Counted from the first letter of the stretch, positions 16,345-25,031 are shown. The stretch is DNA of 64,000 nucleotides from Planktothrix sp. PCC 11201 (GCF_900009135.1 NZ_LT797701.1:490384-554383); one strand, 5' to 3'. A program made the numbers and translations. The notes: generated by a model not told the origin, from the sequence alone.

Positions 16345-17133
16345 ATGGATCAGAGAACAGAACTATTATTAAAACTCGATATTCTTAAAGAATTTTATAC
16401 AGAAGAAATCGAAACCATTAGCGAATATTTTTCGATTCATAAGTTCTTTGATTTACAGGTGATTATGCCCCAAACAGGTCAGGATTCCTCCTTTGGGATT
16501 ATTTTATCTGGGGAAGTCAGCATCAGTGATGACAAAATAGAAAATTCCAGTCGGACTAAAGGGGATATCTTAGGGGAAATGGCATTTATTCATGGCTTTC
16601 GATCGGATTTTATTGCGGCGAGTGATGGGGCGATCGCGATTATGACCTTTGATGATATTGAAAAGCTCAAACTCAAACACCCTTATTTAGCAGTTAAATT
16701 AGTTGATTTTGTTACCCATAATCTTGTTAATAATTTACGCAAAAATGACAAAAAAGACAATACAGAAATCCTAGTATTATTAGCCGATGATCATTTATTT
16801 TCAGACTTGATTAATTTAATCAAAGATCATCTTCATATTATCAATAAATTTTCCATCTTCACCTCCGAAAAATTAAAAATAATCTTAGAAAAAAACACAA
16901 ATTTAACCATTAGTCAAGTCATTGAACCCCAGAGTTTGATTTTGGGTGAAACAGCTATTGGTCATCAAATTCTGTTAGATCAAGTTAAAGCCATTATGTA
17001 CCTCCGAGATCCGGTAAAAGTCGAATCTAACCCCGCATCCGTTGAAGCCTTATCTCGATTATGTGACTTACAACAGGTTTTATTTGCAACTAATTTATTA
17101 ACGGCAAATGCCATTTTTCAGTATTTAGAATAA
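16345..17133 (+). CDS. Cyclic-nucleotide-binding domain fused to a degenerate methylglyoxal-synthase-like domain
   Basis: A 262-residue two-domain protein. Residues 1-130 form a cyclic-nucleotide-binding fold; the cassette GDILGEMAFIHGFRSDFIAAS (73-93) keeps the Glu and the Arg-Ser pair that bind the phosphate. Residues 141-262 look like the methylglyoxal synthase fold, with VLLADDH, ILGETAIG, MYLRDPV, VEALSRLC and LFATNLLTA. The catalytic positions differ from the enzyme: equivalents of E. coli His19, Asp71, His98 and Asp101 appear as Asp148, Glu202, Asn229 and Ser232. It is probably not an active synthase but a ligand-sensing or regulatory module (inference). The next gene starts 27 bases downstream and is likely co-transcribed. 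Confidence 0.75.
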   Translation: MDQRTELLLKLDILKEFYTEEIETISEYFSIHKFFDLQVIMPQTGQDSSFGIILSGEVSISDDKIENSSRTKGDILGEMAFIHGFRSDFIAASDGAIAIMTFDDIEKLKLKHPYLAVKLVDFVTHNLVNNLRKNDKKDNTEILVLLADDHLFSDLINLIKDHLHIINKFSIFTSEKLKIILEKNTNLTISQVIEPQSLILGETAIGHQILLDQVKAIMYLRDPVKVESNPASVEALSRLCDLQQVLFATNLLTANAIFQYLE

Positions 17134-17160
17134 AATTGATTAAGCACAGGAGATCATCCC

Positions 17161-18252
17161 ATGAGTCAACGAGTTTTAATCCTAGGAGGCCGAGGAAGAA
17201 TTGGCAATAGTGTTGCCGAAGATCTAGCCCAACATACCGCCGCCGAGATTACCATTACCGGACGGAATCTGACGGAAAATATAGGAATTAATCCCCGATT
17301 TCAGCAGTTAGAATTAGATCTCAATGATCAAGCTAAATTAGAAACTGCGATCGCTAATTCCGATTTAGTCATCCACTGTGCCGGGCCATTTCAATCTCGA
17401 GATTTAGGAGTTTTAAAAACCTGTATTCAACATCAGGTTAACTATATTGATGTCAGTGATAATCGAGACTTTACCCGCCGGATTTTAGACCATTCTGAAG
17501 CCGCTAAAAAAGCCGGAGTTACCGCTATTATTAATACGGGTATTTTCCCCGGTATTTCTAATAGCATGGTGCGTCAAGGTGCAGAACAATTTGATCAGGT
17601 GGAAAAAATCCACTTAAGTTATGTAGTTGGCGGGTCTGGAGGGGCGGGAATCACCGTCATGAGAACCACCTTTCTCGGGTTACAATCTCCGTTTCCAGTG
17701 TGGATAAACGGACAATGGCAAACGATTAAACCCTATAGCGAACGAGAAACCATTGAATTTCCTCCTCCCTACGGAAAAACCGGGGTTTATTGGTTTGATA
17801 TGCCAGAATGTTTCACCTTAGTAGACTCTTTTCCCGTTAAAACTGTGATTACCAAATTTGGCACTATTCCCGATTTTTATAATTATTTAACTTGGAGTGT
17901 CGCCCATTGGTGGCCAGAAAGTTGGCTAAAAAATCCCGCCGTGATTGAGTTCTTATCCCAGGTCAGTTATCGGATGACCAATGTAACCGATATTTGGAGT
18001 GGTATCGGAGTAGCAGTGCGTTCCTGTGTGACCGGAATTAAACAGGGAAAAACCGTTGATTTTTGTTCTACCATTGTTCATGAAAATACCGCTAAAATTG
18101 CCGGAATTGGCACCGGAACAATTGCGAAACTTTGCTTAAAGGGTGAACTACAAAAGCCCGGAGTTTGGCCAGTAGAACAGGTACTTTCGACTCCCTTATT
18201 TGAAGCTGGCTTGAATCAACGGGGCGTTAATATTCAAACCCATTTTAATTAG
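17161..18252 (+). CDS. Saccharopine dehydrogenase family oxidoreductase
   Basis: A 363-residue NAD(P)-binding protein. The Rossmann motif RVLILGGRGRIGNSVAEDL is at the N-terminus, and DLVIHCAGPF near 75 is typical of the saccharopine dehydrogenase NADP-binding family. The C-terminal half is the family catalytic/dimer domain, but no known substrate set is apparent. AGGAG precedes the ATG. It follows the cyclic-nucleotide-binding fusion gene after 27 bases, so the two probably form an operon. Confidence 0.85.
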   Translation: MSQRVLILGGRGRIGNSVAEDLAQHTAAEITITGRNLTENIGINPRFQQLELDLNDQAKLETAIANSDLVIHCAGPFQSRDLGVLKTCIQHQVNYIDVSDNRDFTRRILDHSEAAKKAGVTAIINTGIFPGISNSMVRQGAEQFDQVEKIHLSYVVGGSGGAGITVMRTTFLGLQSPFPVWINGQWQTIKPYSERETIEFPPPYGKTGVYWFDMPECFTLVDSFPVKTVITKFGTIPDFYNYLTWSVAHWWPESWLKNPAVIEFLSQVSYRMTNVTDIWSGIGVAVRSCVTGIKQGKTVDFCSTIVHENTAKIAGIGTGTIAKLCLKGELQKPGVWPVEQVLSTPLFEAGLNQRGVNIQTHFN

Positions 18253-18264
18253 AAATTAAACAGA

Positions 18265-18531
18265 CTAACGCAAAAACGGAGGGCGTTTAGTATCCGTGTC
18301 GGTTTTATTTTTAGCCGACTCAGCTAGGAAACGTTTTAAGGCTTTTTCACGGTTTTTCATAAACGCCCCCCAAAACCCGGGTTGAAACTCATCCATCGTT
18401 TTCGCTAAAGCCCAAACATCAATGGCTAGGATGTTGTACATTCGTTCATCTTCGCACTTGAGAGTATTAATCTGTTCTAGGAGCTTGCGTTTTATACTAG
18501 AAATCGATTGATCTTCATCGTTGGTGGTCAT
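18265..18531 (-). CDS. Small conserved hypothetical protein
   Basis: An 88-residue charged, helical protein (MTTNDEDQSISSIKRKLLEQ at the start, then RMYNILAIDVWALAKTMDEF). I do not recognise the family. It has no membrane segment or signal. It converges on the saccharopine-type gene with only 12 bases between stops, and its 5' end faces the DUF2854 gene, so the two may share a divergent promoter region. Confidence 0.6.
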   Translation of the reverse strand: MTTNDEDQSISSIKRKLLEQINTLKCEDERMYNILAIDVWALAKTMDEFQPGFWGAFMKNREKALKRFLAESAKNKTDTDTKRPPFLR

Positions 18532-18605
18532 ATTGAACGTTTAATAAAATGGCGTAGCAGTTTAGAATCAACAGAGTGAGTTCTAGCAGAATACTTTTGA
18601 TTAAT

Positions 18606-19154
18606 ATGTTACGTCAAACTTCTTTGGGCGCCCTAGGTTTAGTGGTGGGTGGAATCTTAACTGTAGTGGGTTTTGCTGCCTATTTTGCGGATAATGCCAC
18701 CTTAAACTTAGCTGGATTTTTCTATGGAATTCCCGTATTATTAGGAGGGTTAGCCCTAAAAGCGGCAGAACTCAAACCCATCCCATTTACTCAAGCGACA
18801 TCCTCTGAGGTCTTGGCCCGCCGAGAACAACAGGCTACAGACACCCAAAATCAAGTCCGCAAGGATGTCACCCGGTATCGCTATGGCCAAGAAGCCCATT
18901 TATCCGATGTCCTAGAACGTCTGGGACTTAGCCCCAATCGTGAAGAACGTCCCCTCCTCCAGGGTATTCGAGAAACCCTGATTAATGATTCCTATTCTTT
19001 GATTTTAGAGTTTGATTCTCCCTTTATGTCTTTGGAAAATTGGCAAAAAAAACAAGATAAAATAGCTAAGTTTTTTGGCCCTAATTTACAGGTTCAAATT
19101 ACCCAACCCCGAGAAGAACAGATTGATGTTGCTTTAATTTCAGATCAAACTTAG
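18606..19154 (+). CDS. DUF2854 membrane protein
   Basis: A 182-residue protein found throughout cyanobacteria and plastid-bearing plants. Two membrane helices near the N-terminus (LGALGLVVGGILTVVGFAAY and the FYGIPVLLGGLALK region) are followed by a soluble domain of about 120 residues. Function is unknown. The ATG at 18606 gives the standard MLRQTSLG start; a GTG at 18576 would add ten residues and cannot be excluded. Confidence 0.85.
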   Translation: MLRQTSLGALGLVVGGILTVVGFAAYFADNATLNLAGFFYGIPVLLGGLALKAAELKPIPFTQATSSEVLARREQQATDTQNQVRKDVTRYRYGQEAHLSDVLERLGLSPNREERPLLQGIRETLINDSYSLILEFDSPFMSLENWQKKQDKIAKFFGPNLQVQITQPREEQIDVALISDQT

Positions 19155-19471
19155 TTTGGTTCTTTAGTAGATAGTATGCTGAAGTAATGCAAAACCCCAT
19201 AACCCTAGTTTTCAAGGTACGCTGTCCCTCGATGACTGGGTTTTATGGTGTAGCACTGCGCGCTAGGGAACAGGGAATACCGGAACAGGCCGCGTCATGA
19301 ACCCCCATTCTACAAACTCATGACAGGCTTCGACTCCGCTCAGGAGAACCCTGTCGAACGGGAATGGGCAACAGAGCAGGTTACAAGGTTTAGTATTGTC
19401 AAACACCTTAGTTGGTAGTGCTATAGTTCACCTCCTCCTATCTAATTGCAAATATTTCAATTTATACTAAA
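19155..19471. other. Gene-free spacer with repeat fragments
   Basis: No reading frame is credible here. It contains a GGGAACA-type minisatellite piece near 19265 and a palindromic element near 19321-19355 in which GACAGG and CCTGTC flank a central GACTCCGCTCAGGAG. This is a dispersed-repeat type common in filamentous cyanobacteria. Confidence 0.6.
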
Positions 19472-20380
19472 ATGAACAAAGGTTTTAGACACATCAAAAA
19501 GTTCAATATTTGGGGAAAAAGAAACTTTTATAAAACCAGACTCCTTTCCATCGGAATTTTGGCTGTTAACCTTCCCCTAATCTTTTATATACTTTATCTA
19601 ATTTTTTATGCTCATTCCTTTTTAAGTGGGGATATTTTTACTATTATTTTTATCGGTACAATCGCAGGTGTTTTTTTATTATACCGACATATTGACTCGG
19701 TTAAACAGTCTATATTGTTAGTAACAAAATCCTTGAATGTGTATTTTAATCAAGGAGAAATTCCAGAATTTACTCCGAGCCATTATCAGGAAATTAATCA
19801 ACTCTACAAAGCGATTAAATTTGCCATTCAAAGTAATGAACAAAAGATTTTAGATCTCGAAAATATTATTCTATCCCATCGAGAAGAATCCCTGCAAATT
19901 GTTCTGGAACGAGAAACCGCAGAAATTCATCTTCGCCAATGTTTAAGTATAGCCAACCGTCATCATTTACCCCTATGCGTTGCTCTAATTAGTGTCGAAG
20001 ACAGCACGTTAACTGAAAACTCAGATTTTTTAGCAACTCCATCCTCCCAAATTATTCATCTAATGCAGGAATTAAAACAAATTTTGCGAGAAAGTGATTG
20101 GGTCGCCCATTGGAAAAAGGATGAATTTCTATTAGCTATTTTCTCGGAATTGCCCGGAACAAAAATAGCACTCAACCGAATTTTAGATCGTTTGGTTAAT
20201 CAAGAAGAATCCCTTGAAAATAACTGTTCTACTCAGTGTTCTATCTATATTGGATATACAAAAGCTCAACCCAATGAACACTATCGCGCCTGCATTGACC
20301 GAATAAATCAAGCCCTACAACAAGCTAAAATTACAGGAGAACGTTGTGTTTTTTTTGAGGGAATAGGGAATAGGCAATAG
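19472..20380 (+). CDS. Membrane protein with degenerate GGDEF domain
   Basis: A 302-residue protein with two membrane helices (about 22-48 and 53-72), a short coiled region (about 110-150) and a C-terminal diguanylate-cyclase-like domain. The signature GGDEF is replaced by KKDEF in WKKDEFLLAIF, so the two glycines that hold GTP are lost and catalysis is unlikely. It may bind nucleotide or act as a scaffold. The last residues (EGIGNRQ) and the stop codon are made by a GGGAATAGGCAATA minisatellite that continues downstream, so the original C-terminus may have been different. Confidence 0.75.
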   Translation: MNKGFRHIKKFNIWGKRNFYKTRLLSIGILAVNLPLIFYILYLIFYAHSFLSGDIFTIIFIGTIAGVFLLYRHIDSVKQSILLVTKSLNVYFNQGEIPEFTPSHYQEINQLYKAIKFAIQSNEQKILDLENIILSHREESLQIVLERETAEIHLRQCLSIANRHHLPLCVALISVEDSTLTENSDFLATPSSQIIHLMQELKQILRESDWVAHWKKDEFLLAIFSELPGTKIALNRILDRLVNQEESLENNCSTQCSIYIGYTKAQPNEHYRACIDRINQALQQAKITGERCVFFEGIGNRQ

Positions 20381-20468
20381 GGAATAGGCAATAGGTAATA
20401 GGTTATGGGTAATAGAAAGACTTTACCTCCCCTGCTCCCCTGCTCCCCCTGCTCCCCTGCTCCCCCCT
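20361..20468. repeat. Heptamer and GCTCCCCT minisatellites
   Basis: GGAATAG and GCAATAG units run from within the end of the GGDEF gene to about 20415. They are followed by repeated CCCCTGCT units at about 20431-20468, ending at the stop of the opposite VOC gene. Confidence 0.8.
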
Positions 20469-20469
20469 G

Positions 20470-21105
20470 TTAACTCTTAACTTCCGTCATTTCAATAACA
20501 CGGTCATCTAAATCTTTAACTAAAAAATTTAACGGTCTTTCGCTGCGAATTTTATGTTTTACCCCACGCAATTGTACCCGCATTAAAATTTGTTCTAAAC
20601 AGTCTTTATCAAAACAAACATGACGTTCTTGATCTTTTGAACCATAACTAGCCCCGCTAATAATATGTAACTGAGTGTTTTTCATCAGTTGATACCATAA
20701 TCCCTCCGTGCCTTGCATTTTAGACGTTACAGCATTCCCCGCAGGAGCAGAAAGATAAAGGGGATCAATTCCAGCCCCTAATGTTTGTTCATAGTTATAG
20801 TAATAATGTAAAGGCACATCTGCCACGGACAGTCCTAATAAACCTTCATAAAAATCCCGGGCTACATTCAAATCAGAAACCATAATCGTGTGAACCTTCG
20901 GTGCGCTGGTGAGAAACATCCACATAGCCACGGCATAGGCTGCCAGTAGCATCACCATCACCCCCTGAGTGGAAAAAATCCCGTCAAAAATCGGAAATTC
21001 AGGGAAAAACGCACTTAACGGTAAAAAATGAAATGGAAAATTCATAAAATTAACGGCTATCAGCATGAATAGATTCAGGACTAGGGAACCAATAATCGCT
21101 GCCAT
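20470..21105 (-). CDS. Membrane-anchored VOC (glyoxalase-like) protein
   Basis: A 211-residue protein with N-terminal hydrophobic segments (about 4-25 and 45-65) followed by a vicinal-oxygen-chelate-type domain. APKVHTIMVSDLNVARDFYEGLLGLSVADVP is a typical first beta-alpha-beta unit, and RHVCFDKDCLEQ and RVIEMTEV are later strands. A membrane-anchored glyoxalase-like fold is unusual. Metal ligands and substrate cannot be assigned with confidence. Confidence 0.75.
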   Translation of the reverse strand: MAAIIGSLVLNLFMLIAVNFMNFPFHFLPLSAFFPEFPIFDGIFSTQGVMVMLLAAYAVAMWMFLTSAPKVHTIMVSDLNVARDFYEGLLGLSVADVPLHYYYNYEQTLGAGIDPLYLSAPAGNAVTSKMQGTEGLWYQLMKNTQLHIISGASYGSKDQERHVCFDKDCLEQILMRVQLRGVKHKIRSERPLNFLVKDLDDRVIEMTEVKS

Positions 21106-21204
21106 CCCAAAGACTGAGACGATCTGCTAGTGATTATGTTAACAAAAAGTTTTGACAACTCCTGTACAATCATGTCTTTTTAGACTAGACATTGCTATCG
21201 AACT

Positions 21205-21612
21205 ATGAATAATCAGATTGATGTGTTTGTCTATGGTACGCTCAAGCCAGGGGGATATAACTATCAACGCTATTGTCAGGGGCAAGTCATAGCCCAGCGT
21301 CGGGCCCTTGCCTTGGGAAAACTCTATGCTCTATCTTTAGGTTATCCGGGGATGGTAGCTGGGGATGGTATCGTACAGGGGGTGATTTTATCCTTTGCAA
21401 ACCCTAATATTTTTTGGGATTTAGATCAATTAGAAGATTACCAACCCCATCGCCCGGCTGAAGAAAACGAATATCAGCGACAACAGATTCCGGTTTTTGA
21501 TCTTAAGCATCAACCTTTAGGCTTAGTTTGGGTTTATTTGATGGATATTAAAACCGTTGAGTTTTATTCCGGGGTTTTAATTCCTGATGGCTGTTGGAAA
21601 AATCAATATTGA
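21205..21612 (+). CDS. Gamma-glutamylcyclotransferase-like (AIG2/GGCT) protein
   Basis: A 135-residue protein with the family opening VFVYGTLKPGGYNYQRY and a DLDQLEDYQPHRPAEENEYQRQ segment containing the conserved acidic residues used in cyclising gamma-glutamyl amines. It probably acts in glutathione or gamma-glutamyl amino acid turnover, though the substrate is not determined. It is a single gene closed by a bidirectional hairpin. Confidence 0.85.
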   Translation: MNNQIDVFVYGTLKPGGYNYQRYCQGQVIAQRRALALGKLYALSLGYPGMVAGDGIVQGVILSFANPNIFWDLDQLEDYQPHRPAEENEYQRQQIPVFDLKHQPLGLVWVYLMDIKTVEFYSGVLIPDGCWKNQY

Positions 21613-21622
21613 GCTTAAAATA

Positions 21623-21659
21623 AACCCCAAGGATATTGTATTTCAGTTTCCCTGGGGTT
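21623..21659. terminator. Bidirectional terminator hairpin
   Basis: AACCCCA at 21623-21629 pairs with TGGGGTT at 21653-21659. It lies between the convergent GGCT-like gene and anti-sigma gene. Confidence 0.6.
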
Positions 21660-21667
21660 ATCTTATT

Positions 21668-22219
21668 TTAATTTATCGGTCTTGAAACCGCAGCTTTCGG
21701 AATCGGAATAATCGGTTGATCCACGCTAATACTAACCGCATTCGGAGTAATAATCGGGATCAAGGGTTCATTTAAGGCAATTTCTAAGGGTTCCGAATTG
21801 TTCATTGTTTCAGACTGGGCAAACATCGGAAAACGCCCAGAATTGCCTGGGATAGCACTAGAAAAGGTCATGACTAATAAAGCCGCGATCGCAGTTCCTC
21901 CCCAAGTCACCATCCTACGGGTTCTCTGATTTAACCTTTGGAAAACCAGGGTGGTCAGTTGCTGCACCGAAGTACCAGAAGCAGGAACAGGAGCGTTTTG
22001 TAAGCCCGAACGCAGGTGCAGGAGTTGTAGATAAGTTGCTTTAATCTTAGGATCAGTATCCAGCCAAAGCTGAACCTGACGGCGTTCTGTCACCGTCGCT
22101 TCATTGTCCAGGTAGGCACTGAGTAATTGGATTTTAGGGTCAAGATCCGAGTATTCCTCAGATAGATGTCCCCCGATGGTTAAGTGAGTTTGTGGTTCTG
22201 GCTCAAAATTATGCTTCAT
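21668..22219 (-). CDS. Anti-sigma factor, probable partner of SigG
   Basis: A 183-residue membrane protein. The cytoplasmic part (about 30-80: KIQLLSAYLDNEATVTERRQVQLWL, then LQLLHLRSGL) resembles anti-sigma domains of the RseA/ZAS kind but without an obvious zinc site. One membrane helix follows (about 106-124), then a periplasmic tail. The start at 22219 is preferred because GGGGGTG precedes it; an in-frame start at 22240 would add seven residues. It sits about 110 bases behind the sigma gene in the same direction, as in the Synechocystis slr1545-slr1546 arrangement. Probably it releases SigG under envelope stress (inference). Confidence 0.8.
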   Translation of the reverse strand: MKHNFEPEPQTHLTIGGHLSEEYSDLDPKIQLLSAYLDNEATVTERRQVQLWLDTDPKIKATYLQLLHLRSGLQNAPVPASGTSVQQLTTLVFQRLNQRTRRMVTWGGTAIAALLVMTFSSAIPGNSGRFPMFAQSETMNNSEPLEIALNEPLIPIITPNAVSISVDQPIIPIPKAAVSRPIN

Positions 22220-22331
22220 CGGAACACCCCCGTTGACCAAATATCAAATCAGACATGAGAAATTGGGGTTTAACCTATAGAACTATTATATCCCTATTAA
22301 GGGGAATTTCACCCGCTCGTCTACCCAGAGT

Positions 22332-22988
22332 TTAGGGATTGAGATACACTTGCAGATCGGTTTGTAAGCGTTGACGCGCTCTGGCGATTCTTGACTTTAC
22401 GGTTCCCAGGGAAACCCCGGTAATTTCGGCAATTTCTTCATAAGCTAATCCTTCAATTTCCCGCAGAACAATTGTGGTGCGGAAGGCTTCGGGTAAATCG
22501 GCGATCGCTTCATGAAGATGACTATAAAATTCACGGGTTGCCATATCCTCATCCGGGCCTGGGCCATCGGCGGCGATTTCCCAATCCATTTCCCCATCTT
22601 CTATATTGCGAGGGGCATCTAAAGACAGGGGGGGTTTGACCCGTTTGCGCTTGCGGAGTTCATCGTAAAATAAATTAGTGGCAATTCGACTTAACCAGCC
22701 CCGAAATTTGACGGGTTCCTGTAGGCGTTTAATATTACGATAGACCCGAATCCAGATTTCTTGGGCGAGGTCGGCCCGATCCTGCCAGTCTGGGGCGAGG
22801 TGGTAGAGAATCTTATCAACATGGGACTGATACCGACGAAGCAGTTCTGTAAAGGCTGCTTTATCTGGACAGACTCCCTCTTGACACCGCAGAACTAAAT
22901 CGGTATTGGGGAGTTGTTCAAGGGGAAGTTGCTCTAGGGGGATAGAGACTTCAGCATTAGACCAGGAGATGGGGATAGATTGGCTCAT
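22332..22988 (-). CDS. sigG: ECF RNA polymerase sigma factor, SigG type
   Basis: A 218-residue group 4 (ECF) sigma factor. Region 2 contains DWQDRADLAQEIWIRVYRNI and FRGWLSRIATNLFYDELRKRKR, and region 4 contains LPEAFRTTIVLREIEGLAYEEIAEITGVSLGTVKSRIARAR, a clear helix-turn-helix. Length, composition and the following anti-sigma gene match cyanobacterial SigG, which responds to envelope or membrane stress. Regions 1.1 and 3 are absent, as expected. Confidence 0.9.
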   Translation of the reverse strand: MSQSIPISWSNAEVSIPLEQLPLEQLPNTDLVLRCQEGVCPDKAAFTELLRRYQSHVDKILYHLAPDWQDRADLAQEIWIRVYRNIKRLQEPVKFRGWLSRIATNLFYDELRKRKRVKPPLSLDAPRNIEDGEMDWEIAADGPGPDEDMATREFYSHLHEAIADLPEAFRTTIVLREIEGLAYEEIAEITGVSLGTVKSRIARARQRLQTDLQVYLNP

Positions 22989-23449
22989 GGGTGGAACTTG
23001 GTTGATGAAAGATTCCGTTAAGGGTTGACGCGACCCGGATTGATAGTGTTCCTGGGTTCAAACTTGTTAGTTAGGATACCAGGGCTAGAGATGAGCTTTT
23101 TCACCTAACGGGTGTTTTTCCCTTATATTAGTGGAAGTTTTGCCCTTTGTCATGAAAAATTTCTCATCAAATTCGGGTCATCATTGTATTAAAGGATACG
23201 TTTGCTCGGATTGAATTTCGGGAAAATTGGCGGGTTAATAAAATTTATCTCTGGGAAACAGAAGTTATCAGGACTTACGCAAAACAACCATATCCAGTAG
23301 GGGCGAACGGCCGTTCGCCCCTACTGATGGTGTATAATTAGTTATTCTGCGTAAGTCCTAGTTATTTTAAAATTCGCCCCAAGATGAATCTTGTCTGATT
23401 AATCCTAGGGGATATTTAAACCTGGGTATTTTTCTAATTTTCATCTTTT
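22989..23449. other. Gene-free spacer with decayed coding trace and MITE
   Basis: No intact gene is present. Around 23182-23270 the plus strand reads like coding sequence (VLKDTFARIEFRENWRVNKIY-like) and is cut by the MITE at 23270, suggesting a gene remnant. The sigG promoter should lie near the left end. Confidence 0.4.
23270..23359. mobile_element. MITE-like element with a perfect 32-bp palindrome
   Basis: AGGACTTACGCA at 23270-23281 is repeated inverted at 23348-23359, so the 90-bp element has 12-bp terminal inverted repeats. Its centre, 23295-23326, is a perfect 32-bp palindrome (CAGTAGGGGCGAACGG and its complement). There is no coding capacity, as expected of a non-autonomous element. 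Confidence 0.7.
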
Positions 23450-24814
23450 TTATAGGAGTAAATACTGCTTAATTAGAGGTGATAACCAGAAACTATTCTC
23501 GATTTTTTCTACTAAACAACGCCGTTGTAAAGATTGTAAGACATTAACTAATTCTAAGTCTAAATTGGGTTGTTTGTCTATTAATTTTGCCAGTTTTAGG
23601 GGTTGAGTTTCCCTAGCCAGTATGGACAATATTTGTTTTTCTCTATCGGACAGGCGATCGCACTGTTGCCGTAAAATATCTTTAACATCTTCGGGTAATA
23701 AGATGGTATCATTTTGTAATAAATCAGTAACATTGACTCCTAATTCTTGAATCAGAGTTGCAACACTTTTTAACCATAAAGGGTTGCCTTGGTAACGGTG
23801 AATAAGTATTGAGTAGTCGATTTCTGCTAACCCGTAATCCCTGAGTATTTCCTGTGCGGCTACAATATCTAAACCTGTGATTTGTAAGGTACGAATAGGA
23901 TTATTTTGGCTTTCAATTTGAGAGATTTCTCTGGGTTGTTCCCAACCGATTAAAACAAAGCAACTTTGATGGGATAATTTTTCTATCTGTTTAAAAAATA
24001 AGCGATATTCTTCATATTCTGGTTTATACTTTCCTGCCAATTCGCCACTACTGAAAAGATTGTGAACATCATCTAATATGATTAAACAGCGATGCTTTTG
24101 TAAATACTTAATTAGGGATAAGGGTTTCGGTTTAGTTGTAGGGGAGTCTAGTTTTTCTGACTGGGAGAAAAGCTGAATTAGTTCCTGTTGAAATTCGTCT
24201 AGGGTGTGGGATACGTTTATAGTGCGCCAAATTATGTAATCAAATTGATTTTTTATTTGTTGTACGAGTTGTACTGCTAGGGATGTTTTCCCAATACCGC
24301 TAATACCCGTAATAGCAATCAGGCGACATTGTGCTTGTAAAATCCAGGTGGTCAGGGTTTCTAGTTCAGGAGTGCGATCGTAAAAAGCACCCAAATCAGG
24401 CATCTCGCTTAAATCTTGATGTGGAGTTTCAGGTTGTTTTGTGTTGGATGTTTCTTGATTTGGTGGGGGTGAGTTTGGTGTATTTGGGGGGTGTCTAGGT
24501 TGTTCACAAGTGTTAAAACTACTAATTGCAACGTTTTCAAAATTAGAAACATTTTCAAATATAAACCTTCCCATTACCGATCTAACATTCGATTTACTTA
24601 CTTCTTCCCCTAATTCTTCTGAAAGTATTTCCCATAATGCCGATCCCACTTTCCTGGCACTACTTTCTGAACAGTCAAAATCCTTAGCTATTTCTTTGTA
24701 TGTCTCGCGTTGTATAGTTCCTTGCAGTATTGCTTCTTGTAAGTCGTCAAGGTGCTGACCCGTTTTCTCGAAGACTATCTTATCAGCAAGTTTTAAGGCT
24801 TCTTTTAAGTTCAT
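23450..24814 (-). CDS. Minimal STAND ATPase (vMAP-type HTH plus NB-ARC-like), paralogue 1
   Basis: A 454-residue protein. Residues 1-85 form an N-terminal helix-turn-helix region (HLDDLQEAILQGT, ETYKEIAKDF, GSALWEILSEELGE) of the type found at the head of many cyanobacterial NB-ARC/WD40 conflict proteins. A proline-rich linker (about 105-135) leads to an NB-ARC-like ATPase with Walker A GISGIGKTS (170-178) and Walker B LIILDDVHNLF. A winged-helix part ends the protein, and the usual WD40 or TPR sensor repeats are missing. The start at 24814 matches the paralogue at 50456. Role in defence or regulation is inferred from the family. Confidence 0.8.
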   Translation of the reverse strand: MNLKEALKLADKIVFEKTGQHLDDLQEAILQGTIQRETYKEIAKDFDCSESSARKVGSALWEILSEELGEEVSKSNVRSVMGRFIFENVSNFENVAISSFNTCEQPRHPPNTPNSPPPNQETSNTKQPETPHQDLSEMPDLGAFYDRTPELETLTTWILQAQCRLIAITGISGIGKTSLAVQLVQQIKNQFDYIIWRTINVSHTLDEFQQELIQLFSQSEKLDSPTTKPKPLSLIKYLQKHRCLIILDDVHNLFSSGELAGKYKPEYEEYRLFFKQIEKLSHQSCFVLIGWEQPREISQIESQNNPIRTLQITGLDIVAAQEILRDYGLAEIDYSILIHRYQGNPLWLKSVATLIQELGVNVTDLLQNDTILLPEDVKDILRQQCDRLSDREKQILSILARETQPLKLAKLIDKQPNLDLELVNVLQSLQRRCLVEKIENSFWLSPLIKQYLLL

Positions 24815-24867
24815 TGGGGTCAGGACAGGTTTTTTTGTATTATAGTTCACATTTAGGAACAGTTTAG

Positions 24868-24898
24868 TACATTTTCCCACCTTTTTGTACAAAATGTA
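24868..24898. promoter_or_regulatory. Inverted repeat in divergent promoter region
   Basis: TACATTTT at 24868-24875 is matched inverted by AAAATGTA at 24891-24898. It stands about 55 bases upstream of the STAND ATPase gene and faces the divergent gene at 25032. It could be an operator for the N-terminal HTH of that ATPase or for another regulator; this is inference. Confidence 0.35.
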
Positions 24899-25031
24899 GA
24901 TAAAATCGGGTAGGTGGGGGACTGCGATGGGAACAAAATTGAACATTTTTGGGGTGGGCAATGCTGTAAATTTTAAATACTATAGAAGAAGTATAAAAAG
25001 TAACTTGTAGATATTTAAAAGGAAGGTCAAA

